Notes under the pieces: model-generated | Seen by the model: only the letters and a program-made list of their open reading frames with translations | What the model was told of the DNA's origin: nothing | Database searches by the model: none | NCBI GenBank assembly: GCA_964573725.1 | Contig: CAZNLJ010000015.1 | Coordinates: 56,352 to 120,351 of the forward strand | Reading direction: 5' to 3' | Origin: UBA6168 sp964573725 | GTDB lineage: Bacteria; Bacteroidota; Bacteroidia; Chitinophagales; Saprospiraceae | Length of the DNA: 64,000 nucleotides | Part shown: positions 8,568 through 18,243 of the stretch, in pieces | Position numbering within the stretch: position 1 is the first letter of the stretch | Layout of the letters: each line of letters begins with the position of its first letter | Made by a program: the position numbers and the translations under genes

Positions 8568-11500
8568 TCAGTTGTCCGTACCGTCGTCGTCCATGAAATC
8601 GTCGTCCCGCTCCAGGCGGCTTTCGCCGGCTTCGAGTCTTTTCAGGGATTCCAGTTTTTGACGGGCGGCGGGCAGGATATCGTCATTGGGGACGGTATAA
8701 TTCTCGATGAGCAGCTCCAGCACCGTCCGGGCGCTGAAGAGGTCGTTTTGTTCCGCATAGATATCCGACAGCAACAGGATGCTTTTACCGGCCCAGACAG
8801 GATAATCGGCGTTGGCGGTATTGTTCTGCATACATTGGTCCTTGGCCTTTTCCAGTTCCCGGCGTTGGTACAGGACCTGGGCGATGAGGTAACGGGCTTC
8901 GGCGGACTGTTCGTTGTCAATCAGGGAGATGGTATGTTCGAAGGCGGTGGCGGCGTTGCGATAGTCCTTTCGGTCGAAGGCGAGTTTGCCGGTGAAGAAA
9001 TGGGCCGTACCCAACTGTGCGTTCGTGGCACCGGGGTTGTTGAGCACTTTTTGGGCGGCGGCGGCGACCGACTCCTGTTTATCCAGACGGTAAGCGGCAT
9101 ACAAGAGGCCGACCTGTGCCTCCAGCTTGTCATCCGCATCGGTCACGATTGCCTCCCAACGGGAGAAATACTGGAAAGCCTTTTCAAAATCCTGTTCGTT
9201 GTGATAGAGGATGCGGGCGGCTTTTCCGACGGCATCCACATAAAAACGGCCTTGTCCCTGGTCCACCAGCCAATCCAGGTCCTTGAGGGCCTGCGTGTAT
9301 TGCCGTTGCAGCAGGTAGCTTTCCGCCCGATGGTACCGGGCCGCCTGGATATGGATGCCGTTGGGATATTTGGCGATGTAATCCGAATAGGCGGAGACGG
9401 CGCGGTCGTAATTACCGGACTCGTAGGCGGATTCCGCTGCGGCGAAGGCATTTTCGTCCTTCTGAGCCGTGTCGATCTTGAAGCCGGGCACCGTTTCCAG
9501 GAAGCTGTTGAAGCCGTCCGGATCGCCGAGGTCCTTGATGTAGATTTCGCGCAGGGCGGCCAAGGCGGCATCGGCTTCCGATTTTTCCGGACTATGGGAA
9601 AAGACCTGTTTGTAGAAACTGATGGCATTCTGGGTGTTCCCCTGGTTGTAGGCGATCAGTCCCAAGCGAAGCAGCGCCGCATTGAAGAGCGGTGTCAGGG
9701 GGTATTTCTCCACCAATTCGCGGAAGGCGTCGGATGCCCGGGCCGCCTGGTTCATCTCCTGGTAGACCATGCCCATCTGGTAGAAAGCGTCATCCGCGTA
9801 ATCGGAAGCCGGAAATTTACCGACCAGGTCCTCGAGGGCCAGGATTTTTTCGGTGGTGTTGCCGCGGAGACCTTCGATGATGGCTTTCTGATACAAAGCG
9901 TATTCGAAACCCGGGTAAGCGGCCTGGATGGCTTCGTCGTAGTAACGGATGGCATCCCGGTATTGGTTTTTCTTGAACATGCAGTCGCCGGCACGGAGGG
10001 TCGCATCACCCAGGATCCCATCCTTCACCTCCTTGTTCCGGAGCGAACGGCGGTTGCGTTTGATACCGGCGACCGCATCCTGGAAATAGCTTTGCGCCGT
10101 GGTGAAATTCCCTTTCTTCAGGTAATTGTAGCCTTGGAGATAATTGGCCGTATGGACGGAGGATTCTTCCGGCAGGTTCTTGACGGATTTGGAGAGTGTG
10201 AGGAACTGGTTGAGGAAGTCGATGCTGCGGTTATAGTCCTGACGCTGGTGGAGTACGTCACCTAACCAATAGAGCGTCAATGCCTTCACTTCCTGATTGA
10301 CGGCGGTCTCGAGGGATTTGGAAAGCGAGGAGGAAGCCTCGGCCAATTTTCCGTCGCGGGCGAACTGGATGCCCTGGCGATAGAGGACCTGCTGGTATGC
10401 CTCCTTGAGTTTGCCGGTCTTGTTGGGAATGGATTCCAGGGTGGAAATGGCTTGGCCGTAATCCCGGATACTCAGGAAGAGCTGCCCCATCAGGGCCTGG
10501 GCTTCGCCGTAATAGCTCGAGGAAGGACCGAACGATTGCAAAGCGGCCAGGGCTTCCTTCTCGAACCGGAGCTCGTAAGACAATTTGGCAAAGTGCAGCA
10601 GGGAAGTTTCCTGGATAGCGGGGTCGAACGACAGGCGGCTGGCGGCGGCGAAAGCGCTCCGGGCGGATTGTTTGTCCCTGAGTTTCAGGTGACAGTCCCC
10701 CAGGTAATACAAGGCCATTTGTCCGAGCGGGGACTGGACCTGTGTCAGTTCGTTGAAATTGCGCGCCGCCTCCGCATATTTGCCCATCTTATATTGGCAG
10801 AAGGCGAGTTGATAGAACTCCTCCTCCCGCATCCGGGCCGTATTGTCGCCATATTTCTCCAGATAAGGAAGCGCGCTGGCGAAATCCGCCTTTTCGAAGT
10901 AGGCCTGACCCACGAGCTGGTTCATTTCCCGCAGGTTCTTGATGGAGGTATCCGCCAGTTTGGGGACGGCATACCGGATGAGCTGGTCGAAATCCCTTTG
11001 GGCGAAGTAAATCTGTGTGATATAATAGGGAACGTGCGCCTGGTACTCCCGGGAGTTCTCCACCCGCCTGAACGCGCCGATGGCATCCGGGTAGGCATCC
11101 GCGAAGAAACGGCAGAGGCCGTAATAGTAATTCGCGGCGTAGAAGTATTCGCCCTCCATATCCTTGACCTGGATGAAATTGAATTCCGCCTCCTGGAATT
11201 GCTTGCGGACGAAATGGCTGTAGCCCAATTTGAAGTGAACTTCCGCCCGAAGTGTGTAGGTGAGGTAATCGGTATTGATCTGCCGGTAAAAGGTGATGGC
11301 CTTGTCGTATTCCCTGGCATTGTAGAAATAGTTCGCCACTTCGAGCTGGGCCTGCCCGGCAATGGGATCGGGCTGGTGTTGCCGGATGAAATCCACCATC
11401 ATTTTTTCCCCGTCGGGCAGTCCGATTCGGATGGCGGCGGTGGCATATCCGAGGGCGGCCTTTGTCTTTAAGGATTGCCAGGCAGGCTCGTTGGCAGGGC

Positions 11501-11780
11501 CGGCAAGCTCCATGGCCTGCCGATATTCCTGCATGGCTTGGCCGAAGGCTCCGCTCGCAAAAAGGGACTCCCCGCGTTTGAAGGCCGACATGGCATCGGA
11601 ATACACGGTCGTCTTTTGGGCGCCGCACCAAAGCGGCAGGGCGAGCAAGGTAAGCAAGGCCATGGAGAGCCGCAGCCTCCGGCCGCTCCGGCGCGTAGAT
11701 CGGCCACCGGAAGGACGCGCGAAAAAGGAGATGTCCATGGACGGGCGGTATTGGTTCATAAAGTCTTTGGTCTGATGCAT
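8568..11780 (-). CDS. Large tetratricopeptide-repeat periplasmic protein
   Basis: A 1070-residue protein made almost wholly of TPR-like helical pairs (for example AMQEYRQAMELA, KAITFYRQINTDY, NGIHIQAARYHRAESYL) from about residue 65 to 1030, with an acidic tail (ERDDDFMDDDGTDN). A signal peptide follows an Arg-rich stretch: RRLRLSMALL... CGAQ ends near residue 55. ATGs at codons 1, 8 and 15 are possible starts; a later one would give a more usual signal-peptide length. It is transcribed before the barrel gene (50 bp gap). The TPR solenoid probably acts as a protein-interaction scaffold in the periplasm or at the outer membrane. Confidence 0.8.
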   Translation of the reverse strand: MHQTKDFMNQYRPSMDISFFARPSGGRSTRRSGRRLRLSMALLTLLALPLWCGAQKTTVYSDAMSAFKRGESLFASGAFGQAMQEYRQAMELAGPANEPAWQSLKTKAALGYATAAIRIGLPDGEKMMVDFIRQHQPDPIAGQAQLEVANYFYNAREYDKAITFYRQINTDYLTYTLRAEVHFKLGYSHFVRKQFQEAEFNFIQVKDMEGEYFYAANYYYGLCRFFADAYPDAIGAFRRVENSREYQAHVPYYITQIYFAQRDFDQLIRYAVPKLADTSIKNLREMNQLVGQAYFEKADFASALPYLEKYGDNTARMREEEFYQLAFCQYKMGKYAEAARNFNELTQVQSPLGQMALYYLGDCHLKLRDKQSARSAFAAASRLSFDPAIQETSLLHFAKLSYELRFEKEALAALQSFGPSSSYYGEAQALMGQLFLSIRDYGQAISTLESIPNKTGKLKEAYQQVLYRQGIQFARDGKLAEASSSLSKSLETAVNQEVKALTLYWLGDVLHQRQDYNRSIDFLNQFLTLSKSVKNLPEESSVHTANYLQGYNYLKKGNFTTAQSYFQDAVAGIKRNRRSLRNKEVKDGILGDATLRAGDCMFKKNQYRDAIRYYDEAIQAAYPGFEYALYQKAIIEGLRGNTTEKILALEDLVGKFPASDYADDAFYQMGMVYQEMNQAARASDAFRELVEKYPLTPLFNAALLRLGLIAYNQGNTQNAISFYKQVFSHSPEKSEADAALAALREIYIKDLGDPDGFNSFLETVPGFKIDTAQKDENAFAAAESAYESGNYDRAVSAYSDYIAKYPNGIHIQAARYHRAESYLLQRQYTQALKDLDWLVDQGQGRFYVDAVGKAARILYHNEQDFEKAFQYFSRWEAIVTDADDKLEAQVGLLYAAYRLDKQESVAAAAQKVLNNPGATNAQLGTAHFFTGKLAFDRKDYRNAATAFEHTISLIDNEQSAEARYLIAQVLYQRRELEKAKDQCMQNNTANADYPVWAGKSILLLSDIYAEQNDLFSARTVLELLIENYTVPNDDILPAARQKLESLKRLEAGESRLERDDDFMDDDGTDN

Positions 11781-12184
11781 ACGATAACGGACAAGGAAGT
11801 CGCTTTATTTCAATCCGGCCCCGCTTCCTGCCCAGCCGATGGGCGGCAGGGGCCCGACTCCCTCATCGTGGCGGTGAAATTAGCGATTTATACGGATTCC
11901 GCATCACCCGTCGGGAGGGATTGTCCAGGTGTTCCGGCAAGTGACCGGTGTCCGTCGGCCGGTCCGACCCGGGGTCCGGGCAATTGGCCCCGGCCCTGGA
12001 AGCCCCCTTGCGACGGCCGGGAACCCGGATTCCGGTGGCCCTGGATTTTCACCCATGGAAAACAAAAACATCGAAACGGCATTTATATGTCCGACTCACT
12101 TCTCCAGGGATCCGGGACAGGATATACCGGCCGTGCCGGATGGAAACATGTCCTTCGTGTTCCCTGGTCACAAAATCAAGGATG
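11781..12184. other. Divergent intergenic region
   Basis: About 400 bp between the divergent TPR and DUF6435-like genes. It should hold both promoters, but I cannot point to a clear TTG/TAnnTTTG pair. No RNA gene, repeat or convincing small gene is seen. Confidence 0.4.
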
Positions 12185-12367
12185 ATGTTCGGACTGTTCA
12201 AGAAAGATCCCGTCAAGGCGCTTGAAAAAGCATATGCCCGCAAACTCGAGGAAGCCCGTGACACCCAGCGTGCCGGTGACATCAAAGGGTACGCCCGGCT
12301 GATGGAGGAAGCCGAGGAGATGGCCCGGCAGATCGAGGCCTTGAAGGCATCGGGAAGTTCCCGGTAG
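12185..12367 (+). CDS. DUF6435-like small protein
   Basis: A 60-residue charged helical protein beginning MFGLFKKDPVKALEK, with a following coiled helix (EEARDTQRAGDIKGYARLM) and a C-terminal QIEALKASG. The MFGLFKKD start and the helical body match the small Bacteroidota/proteobacterial proteins of the DUF6435 type. Function is unknown. Two ATG codons are adjacent (12182 and 12185); I start at the second, which gives the family N-terminus. An upstream in-frame extension is Pro/Arg-rich and unlikely to be translated. It is convergent with the BNR-repeat gene, 13 bp away. Confidence 0.7.
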   Translation: MFGLFKKDPVKALEKAYARKLEEARDTQRAGDIKGYARLMEEAEEMARQIEALKASGSSR

Positions 12368-12380
12368 CCGGCCCTCCCTT

Positions 12381-15293
12381 TCACTCTACCTGCAGCCGGG
12401 TGGACCGGCTGATACCCGCCGCCTGCTCCACCACCACCTCCAGCGTACCTTTGCGGAGGTAATGCTTCCCGTTGTCCCCGGCATCCACCGTCGTGGCAAC
12501 CCGATTTCCTTTCTTCCCGGTCGGCTGTCGGGAGGCCGCGTATGCCGCTGCGGCTTCCGCACGTATTACCCCGTTGTAGTCCAGGAAATTGAGTCCCCGT
12601 TCCAACAGGACATCCTCCTCGTGGAGGACCAGGTCCCCTGCACGGACCGACCAGGTCGCCGGACCGCCGGATGGGGAGAAGACGGGGATGCGGATGGACG
12701 GTTCCCGCACTTCCGTGGACCAGGCATCCCGGATACTTCCCCAATGGTCCCGGTAGGCTACTTTTTCCAATGGGAAAAGGGTCAGGTCCGCCGAACGAAT
12801 GCTGTCGGTGAGTTGCTGCAGCAGGGAGACATTCCCCTGGTAAACGGATCGTCCGTGGGTACCCATGAGGAGGTCGCCCGAAGCCGGGTGGACCACGAGG
12901 TCGTGCACCGGCACAGCCGGCAGCTCAGCGCCCAGGGCCATGGTGGTGTTCCCTTGGTCGAAGGAGGCGTACACCCCATGGTCCGTACCGATATAGATGA
13001 GGTCGGGGTGCACCGGGTCTTCCTTGACGACATTGACAGGTTCCAGGGGCAGGTCGGTGCCGATGCGTTGCCAGGTCTGTCCGAAATCGTCGGAGCGGTA
13101 GACCAGGGCCCGGAAATCGTCCTGCCGGTATCCGTTGAGCGCCACATAGACCCGGCCCTCCGCGTGGGCGGAAGCCTGGATACGGGCCACCCAGAACTTA
13201 CCGGCCGGAAGTTGGTCCGAAATCCTGGACCAGGAATATCCGCCGTCCTTCGACACGTGGATCAGGCCGTCGTCGGAGCCGGCATACAAGAGTCCGAAGC
13301 GGCGGGGGCTTTCATGGAGGGTCGTCAGCGTCCCGAACGGAACATCGCCCGGTTTGCCGCCCAAGGTGAGGTCGGGGGAGATGACCTGCCAGTCCTTCCC
13401 CTGGTTGAAGGAGCGGTGCACCCGTTGGGAGCCCATGTACAGGATATCGGGCTGATGCCGGGACAGGTGGACAGGGGTTTGCCAATTCCAACGGAAGGGA
13501 GGCTCGCCGATGTCCCGTTGCGGGGTAATCGGGCTGCGCTCGCCGGTCTGCGTATCGATCCGAAAATAATTCCCGAATTGGAAGCCGGTGTAAACCGTCC
13601 GGTTGTCGCGGGGATCCACCGCCACCTGCATACCGTCGCCGCCGAGGATGGACTTCCAGGGGTAATGGCCGCTACCCTGCCAATACGTGCCGGCGCGGTA
13701 ATCGGAGGGGCCCATCCAGACGCCGTTGTCCTGAAGCCCGCCGTAGACCTGGTAGGGAACGGCCCCGTCGGCGGCGATGTAGTAGAATTGGCCGACGGCC
13801 GGGGTATTGCATTTGACCCAATGCCGGCCGTCGTCGTAGCTGATGTTGACGCCGCCGTCGTTGCCCAGGATCAGATGACCCCGGCGGGTGGGATTCAGCC
13901 AAAGGGCATGGTGGTCGCCGTGTACATTTTCGCCGTCGATCGAAGTCCAGGTTTCCCCGCCGTCCCGGGAGGTGATGACCGGCACCCCGAAGATGTACAG
14001 TTGGTCCGGAGTACCGGGGGCCACCCGTATCTGGCCGAAATAGTACCCGTAGGAGTAGAAAAGGTCATCGTGGTAATCCGCGTGGGTCCGCACCCAGGTA
14101 CGTCCGCCGTTTTCGGAACGGTAGACCTCCGCACCGACCACTTCTGTGTTGACCAAGCGGTCGTTCGCATTGTCCAGGTAGTCGGCAATCAGGGCGGGCG
14201 TGAAAGCGCCTTCCCGCACCCGGGCCTTCAGGACGGCGGCGGAGTATTTCCGGGGATAGCGGTTCTGCTTGAGGAAAGCGTCGAGCGTTTCCTCCGGCAA
14301 GGCCAGGAAATCCTGGGCCGACAGGCCGGCCAGTTGTTCCCGGCTGAGACCAGCCGCCGCGGCGGGCGAATCCGGGGCCGGCCGAAGCGATTGGTTGTCG
14401 ACCACGGCATATATCACGGAGGCCCCGTCCGGGCGGGCTGCGGCGGCCAGACCGATGCGGCCCACCTCCGTGCCCACAGGAAATCCGGCACCTTCGTCGG
14501 TCAGGTGGGTCCAGGATTCTCCGCCGTCCGCGCTCCGCCAGATGCCGGATCCCTGACCCGACTCGACGAAATTCCAGGCGGTGCGGGTGCGGGTCCAGGC
14601 CGCCGCATACAGGACGGCGGGGTCGGCAGGGTCTGCCAGCAAATCGACCACTCCGGTGGTATCGTTGATGTACAGGACCTTACGCCAGGTTTGGCCGCCA
14701 TCGGAGGTCTTGTACACCCCGCGTTCCGGATTCGGGGAATAAAGGTGTCCGAGCACGGCCACCCACAGGATGTTGGTATCGGTGGGATGGAGGACAACCC
14801 GCCCGATGTGGTGGGACTCCTCCAGTCCTTTGTGCTCCCAGGTGGATCCGCCGTCCCGGCTGAGGAACATACCCACGCCGGCGTAACTGGAGCGGCTCGC
14901 GTTCACCTCTCCGGTGCCGGCCCATATCCGGTTGTTCTCCCAATCCGCGGCGATATCCCCCAGGGTCATGACGGCTTCCCGGTCGAAGAGCGGTTCGAAG
15001 GACTGTCCGTTGTTGACGGTCTTCCACAAGCCGCCGGAAGCGTAGGCGACCAGGAAGGTCGTGGGGTCGTCCGGGTGTACGTCCAGGTCCGCGACCCGGC
15101 CGCCGAATACGGAAGGTCCGATGCTGCGGAAGGGAACCCCGGCGACCAGGGACCTTTCCCGGGATGCCTTCCGTTGTTCGGCCATGTACCGACGGACGGT
15201 TCCGGCCGTCGGTTCCGGAAGGATGGTTTGTGCGAGGAGCGGCGCTACCAGACAGGACAGCAGGGCCGGCAAGGCGAAACGGCGGGCGTTCAT
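12381..15293 (-). CDS. Secreted VPS10/BNR-repeat (sialidase-fold) protein
   Basis: A 970-residue exported protein (signal MNARRFALPALLSCLVAPLLAQ). It has at least eight Asp-box/BNR motifs of the type SxDGGxTW: SRDGGSTWEH, SDGGQTWRK, SADGGESWTH, SENGGRTWVR, SRDGGETWTS, SKDGGYSWSR and SDDFGQTWQR among them. These build one or two beta-propellers as in VPS10/sortilin and sialidase-like exo-proteins. The C-terminal 130 residues form a separate domain after the propellers. Many such Bacteroidota proteins are labelled glycosyl hydrolase, but I see no catalytic set that proves enzymatic activity. A near-perfect promoter lies at 15378-15406. Confidence 0.85.
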   Translation of the reverse strand: MNARRFALPALLSCLVAPLLAQTILPEPTAGTVRRYMAEQRKASRERSLVAGVPFRSIGPSVFGGRVADLDVHPDDPTTFLVAYASGGLWKTVNNGQSFEPLFDREAVMTLGDIAADWENNRIWAGTGEVNASRSSYAGVGMFLSRDGGSTWEHKGLEESHHIGRVVLHPTDTNILWVAVLGHLYSPNPERGVYKTSDGGQTWRKVLYINDTTGVVDLLADPADPAVLYAAAWTRTRTAWNFVESGQGSGIWRSADGGESWTHLTDEGAGFPVGTEVGRIGLAAAARPDGASVIYAVVDNQSLRPAPDSPAAAAGLSREQLAGLSAQDFLALPEETLDAFLKQNRYPRKYSAAVLKARVREGAFTPALIADYLDNANDRLVNTEVVGAEVYRSENGGRTWVRTHADYHDDLFYSYGYYFGQIRVAPGTPDQLYIFGVPVITSRDGGETWTSIDGENVHGDHHALWLNPTRRGHLILGNDGGVNISYDDGRHWVKCNTPAVGQFYYIAADGAVPYQVYGGLQDNGVWMGPSDYRAGTYWQGSGHYPWKSILGGDGMQVAVDPRDNRTVYTGFQFGNYFRIDTQTGERSPITPQRDIGEPPFRWNWQTPVHLSRHQPDILYMGSQRVHRSFNQGKDWQVISPDLTLGGKPGDVPFGTLTTLHESPRRFGLLYAGSDDGLIHVSKDGGYSWSRISDQLPAGKFWVARIQASAHAEGRVYVALNGYRQDDFRALVYRSDDFGQTWQRIGTDLPLEPVNVVKEDPVHPDLIYIGTDHGVYASFDQGNTTMALGAELPAVPVHDLVVHPASGDLLMGTHGRSVYQGNVSLLQQLTDSIRSADLTLFPLEKVAYRDHWGSIRDAWSTEVREPSIRIPVFSPSGGPATWSVRAGDLVLHEEDVLLERGLNFLDYNGVIRAEAAAAYAASRQPTGKKGNRVATTVDAGDNGKHYLRKGTLEVVVEQAAGISRSTRLQVE

Positions 15294-15377
15294 TGTGTTT
15301 GGTCATGTGTTGCCCCCTTCCACGGACACCGTTCGGTACGTTGTGCCCGGATCGGGGAAAGTGTTCGATGCGATGGT

Positions 15378-15406
15378 CAAAGATAACCCATTCCCGCCAG
15401 TTACAA
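15378..15406 (-). promoter_or_regulatory. Bacteroidota-type promoter for the BNR-repeat gene
   Basis: Read on the minus strand, a TTG (within TTTG; bases 15404-15406) is followed after 18 bases by a perfect TATCTTTG (15378-15385), matching TTG-N18-TAnnTTTG. The start codon lies about 85 bases downstream. Confidence 0.6.
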
Positions 15407-15506
15407 AAAAATGTCTCTTCCACCCCGCACCGGGCAGATGCCGGCGGGGCCGGAGCGGCAACTAGACGGCCTCCTCAGCGACAGGATGAATTTTTAAAAC
15501 AATTTG

Positions 15507-15514
15507 TAACTTTG
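15507..15514 (+). promoter_or_regulatory. Candidate -7 element for rmuC
   Basis: TAACTTTG fits the -7 consensus TAnnTTTG and lies about 90 bases before the rmuC start. No clear TTG is found 18-21 bases upstream, so only half of the promoter is supported. Confidence 0.35.
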
Positions 15515-15602
15515 GCGTTTGTCGAAGCACGCCTGAAACTTTTTGTTTTCCAGGGATGCACCGGTACGGAGATACCGGCCGTCCCCACCAAAAAACGACC
15601 AC

Positions 15603-16967
15603 ATGGAGGTACAAGATGCAGGGCTTTTGTTCCTGGCGCTGGGACTGATCGCCGGAGGCGGAATCGGTTGGCTGCTGGCGAAGAGCCGCTTCCAGCAGCA
15701 GCGGATGGAAGACCTACGGGACAACCAACCCTCCGTCTGGCAGGAGCGGCTCTCGCACCTGTCGGCACAGCTGGAACAAACGCGCAAGGCCTTGTCCGAC
15801 AAGGAAGCGGAACATCTGGAAGCCTTGAAAAACCTCGCGGGAAAGGAACGGGACATCCGCTACCTCCAGGAAAAGTTGGACGGCTGGGAGCAGGAGATGC
15901 GTCTCCTGCAGGAACGTTCCCACGCCGTCTTCGAGCAAACCGCCAACCGCCTGCTGGAAGAGAAAAGCCGGACTTTCACGACGCACAACCACGAACGGAT
16001 GAACGAGCTGCTCCAGCCCTTGCGGGAGCGGATCCGGGAATTCGGGCAAGACATCGAACAGCGGCTGTCCGCGGAGGCCAAGGAGAAGGTCTCCCTCCGC
16101 AAGGAACTGGAGATCCTGACCCAACTGAACCAGCAGTTGGGGGAGGATGCCCGCAACCTGGTGGCCGCCCTCAAGGGAGACAGCAAGGTCCAGGGAGACT
16201 GGGGGGAATGGCAGTTGGAACGCCTCCTGGAAAAGGCGGGGCTGCAACGGGACATCCATTTCAGCCTCCAGGCATCCTTCCGAAACGAAGCCGGTAGCAC
16301 GCAACGCCCCGATTGCATCATCCACCTGCCGGAAGGAAGGCAACTGATCATCGATGCCAAGGTTTCCCTGACCGCCTATGAACGGTATTTCCAGGCCACC
16401 GAAGAAACGCAACGCAAACGCCACCTGCAGGAACATGTCCAGAGCGTCCGCCAGCACCTCCGCGAATTGGGACGCAAAGACTACCAGCAGCTCTACCAGG
16501 TCGGCACGCCGGATTACCTGCTGATGTTCGTTCCCATCGATACGGCCTTCAACCTGGCCGTCCAACAGGACAACAACCTGTATCTGGAGGCGCTGGACAA
16601 GAACATCGTCATGGTCACCTCCGCGACCCTCCTGGCCACCCTGCGCACCGTTTCCTATATCTGGCGGCAGGACAAGCAGCAGCGCAACGTCCTGGAGATC
16701 GCCCGACAAAGCGGCTTGCTATACGATAAGTTCGTCAGCTTCCTGGAAGACCTGAAACAGGTCGGCAACCGGTTGGAACAGGCCCGGGATGCCTGGGCCG
16801 CCGCCTCCAACAAACTTTCCGATTCAACGAAATTCGGGGACACCCTCATCGGCAGGGCGGAAAGAATACGGAATCTCGGGGCTCGGACCTCCAAACAACT
16901 GCCGCCGGAACTGTTGTCGCAGGACCCCAACGAACCGGAACCGGACGACCGGAGGGATCCCGTGTGA
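15603..16967 (+). CDS. rmuC: DNA recombination protein RmuC
   Basis: A 454-residue protein with the RmuC plan. It has one N-terminal membrane anchor (about residues 7-26, LLFLALGLIAGGGIGWLLA), a long coiled coil (about 30-165) and the RmuC nuclease-like domain (about 190-400). The last includes GDWGEWQLERLLE, PDCIIHLPEGRQLIIDAKVS and LLMFVPIDTAFN. The IDAKVS stretch resembles the D-x(n)-xAK-type motif of the PD-(D/E)XK fold. RmuC limits inversions and rearrangements at short inverted repeats. The ATG giving MEVQDAG puts the membrane anchor right at the N-terminus; an upstream ATG would add 20 unlikely residues. Convergent with the GNAT gene. Confidence 0.93.
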   Translation: MEVQDAGLLFLALGLIAGGGIGWLLAKSRFQQQRMEDLRDNQPSVWQERLSHLSAQLEQTRKALSDKEAEHLEALKNLAGKERDIRYLQEKLDGWEQEMRLLQERSHAVFEQTANRLLEEKSRTFTTHNHERMNELLQPLRERIREFGQDIEQRLSAEAKEKVSLRKELEILTQLNQQLGEDARNLVAALKGDSKVQGDWGEWQLERLLEKAGLQRDIHFSLQASFRNEAGSTQRPDCIIHLPEGRQLIIDAKVSLTAYERYFQATEETQRKRHLQEHVQSVRQHLRELGRKDYQQLYQVGTPDYLLMFVPIDTAFNLAVQQDNNLYLEALDKNIVMVTSATLLATLRTVSYIWRQDKQQRNVLEIARQSGLLYDKFVSFLEDLKQVGNRLEQARDAWAAASNKLSDSTKFGDTLIGRAERIRNLGARTSKQLPPELLSQDPNEPEPDDRRDPV

Positions 16968-16978
16968 GCGGAGCCCGC

Positions 16979-18100
16979 TCAAAGGGACTTCCGGAAGGTC
17001 ATCCGCCGTTTGTAGACCTCATGGTCGAAGTCCTTCCACAGCGAAAGGACATTGGTATTTGTCTCCAACATCGGATTGACCCGCACCGTACGGATACCCG
17101 ACCGGACCAGGGCATTGCCGGTTTCCGAAAAGATCAGGGCGTGCACCCCTCGCTTGCGCCACTCCTCCCGGACCCCGATCAGGGCGAGTTCCGCCGTGTC
17201 GTTCCAGCGTTTGGCCAGGGCCAGGTGGAACAAGCCCGTCGGGAACAATTTCCCTCCGGCTTTCCGCAGGGCCTCCGAAAGCGAAGGCATCGTGACCCCG
17301 AAGCCGATGGGCCGGTCGTCGCCGTCCACCACCACCCGGACCAGGTCCATCCGGAGAATGCGGAGGTATTGGCGGATATAAGTATACCGCTCGTCCGCCG
17401 ACAGCGGCACAAATCCGGGCAAATGCCGGTAAGTGTCGAGCAGGAGGTCGAACAGGGCATCCGTCATTCCGATCAATGCGCCCTTCCCTTTCGGCGGGAA
17501 GACCCGCATGCCGTAGCGCTCGGCGGTCAACCGGGACAAATGGGTATATCTTTCCGGGAATTTCGCCGGCAAGCGCAACATCAATTCCACCCAGCGAAGG
17601 TCCGGTTCGAAACCTAAGCCTCGAAGGTATTCCGGGTAGTAGGGATAATTGTACGCCGTGTTCGCGGTGCCCATGGCCTCGAAACCTTCGGTCAGCATCC
17701 CATTTCGATCCAGTTGGTTGAACCCGTAGGGGCCTTTCAATTGTTCACATTGTCGGTCGGCCGCCCAGTTCGCCACCGCATCGAGCAACAGGGCGGCCAC
17801 GGATGGGTCGTCTATGAAGTCCAACCAGCCGAAGCGCGCCTGTTTCACCGCCGTGTGGGCGGTTTCCAAGTGATTGATGATCCCGGCCACCCGCCCGACG
17901 ACCGCCCCCTTCCGTTCGGCGAGATACAGGACGGCTTCGGAATGGGAAAAGGCGGGATTCTTTTCGGGGGATAAGGTGTTTCGTTCCGCGTGGACGATCG
18001 GGGGTACCCAATATGGATGGTTCCCGTACAAAGTGAAGGGGAATTCGACGAATGCCTGCAAGGCTTCCCTGGAATCGACTACTTTTAGTGTTGTTTTCAT
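16979..18100 (-). CDS. GNAT-fold N-acetyltransferase-like protein
   Basis: A 373-residue protein of a widespread Bacteroidota family with the acetyl-CoA-binding GNAT fold. The N-terminal part (FVEFPFTLYGNHPYWVPP) and the central KGPYGFNQLDRNGMLTEGF block are conserved marks of this family. The C-terminal half (LIGVREEWRKRGVHALIFSE, then VNPMLETNTNVLSLWKDF) carries the R/Q-x-x-G-x-G/A-like loop expected to hold the CoA pyrophosphate. The acceptor substrate is unknown. The MKTTLKVVD start is chosen because the 14 upstream in-frame codons are Arg/Pro-rich. It diverges from the PAP2 gene. Confidence 0.75.
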   Translation of the reverse strand: MKTTLKVVDSREALQAFVEFPFTLYGNHPYWVPPIVHAERNTLSPEKNPAFSHSEAVLYLAERKGAVVGRVAGIINHLETAHTAVKQARFGWLDFIDDPSVAALLLDAVANWAADRQCEQLKGPYGFNQLDRNGMLTEGFEAMGTANTAYNYPYYPEYLRGLGFEPDLRWVELMLRLPAKFPERYTHLSRLTAERYGMRVFPPKGKGALIGMTDALFDLLLDTYRHLPGFVPLSADERYTYIRQYLRILRMDLVRVVVDGDDRPIGFGVTMPSLSEALRKAGGKLFPTGLFHLALAKRWNDTAELALIGVREEWRKRGVHALIFSETGNALVRSGIRTVRVNPMLETNTNVLSLWKDFDHEVYKRRMTFRKSL

Positions 18101-18243
18101 CGTATGGCGATCCTCCCGCCTTGCCTGCCGGAAGGGCGGCACCCTCGGGAGGCAGGTAGCGACGGATGAACGGCGGCAGGTCGGTGCGGGATCGGGCCGG
18201 TGTGCGGGGGCACCAACCTACCGGAATTAAAACAAAAATCCAG

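Noticed and set aside
8529..10265. Long plus-strand open frame opposite the TPR gene
   Set aside because: Antisense shadow; the TPR repeats are clear on the minus strand.
12462..15386. 974-codon plus-strand open frame opposite the BNR-repeat gene
   Set aside because: The minus-strand gene has a signal peptide, Asp-box repeats and a consensus promoter; the plus frame has none of these.
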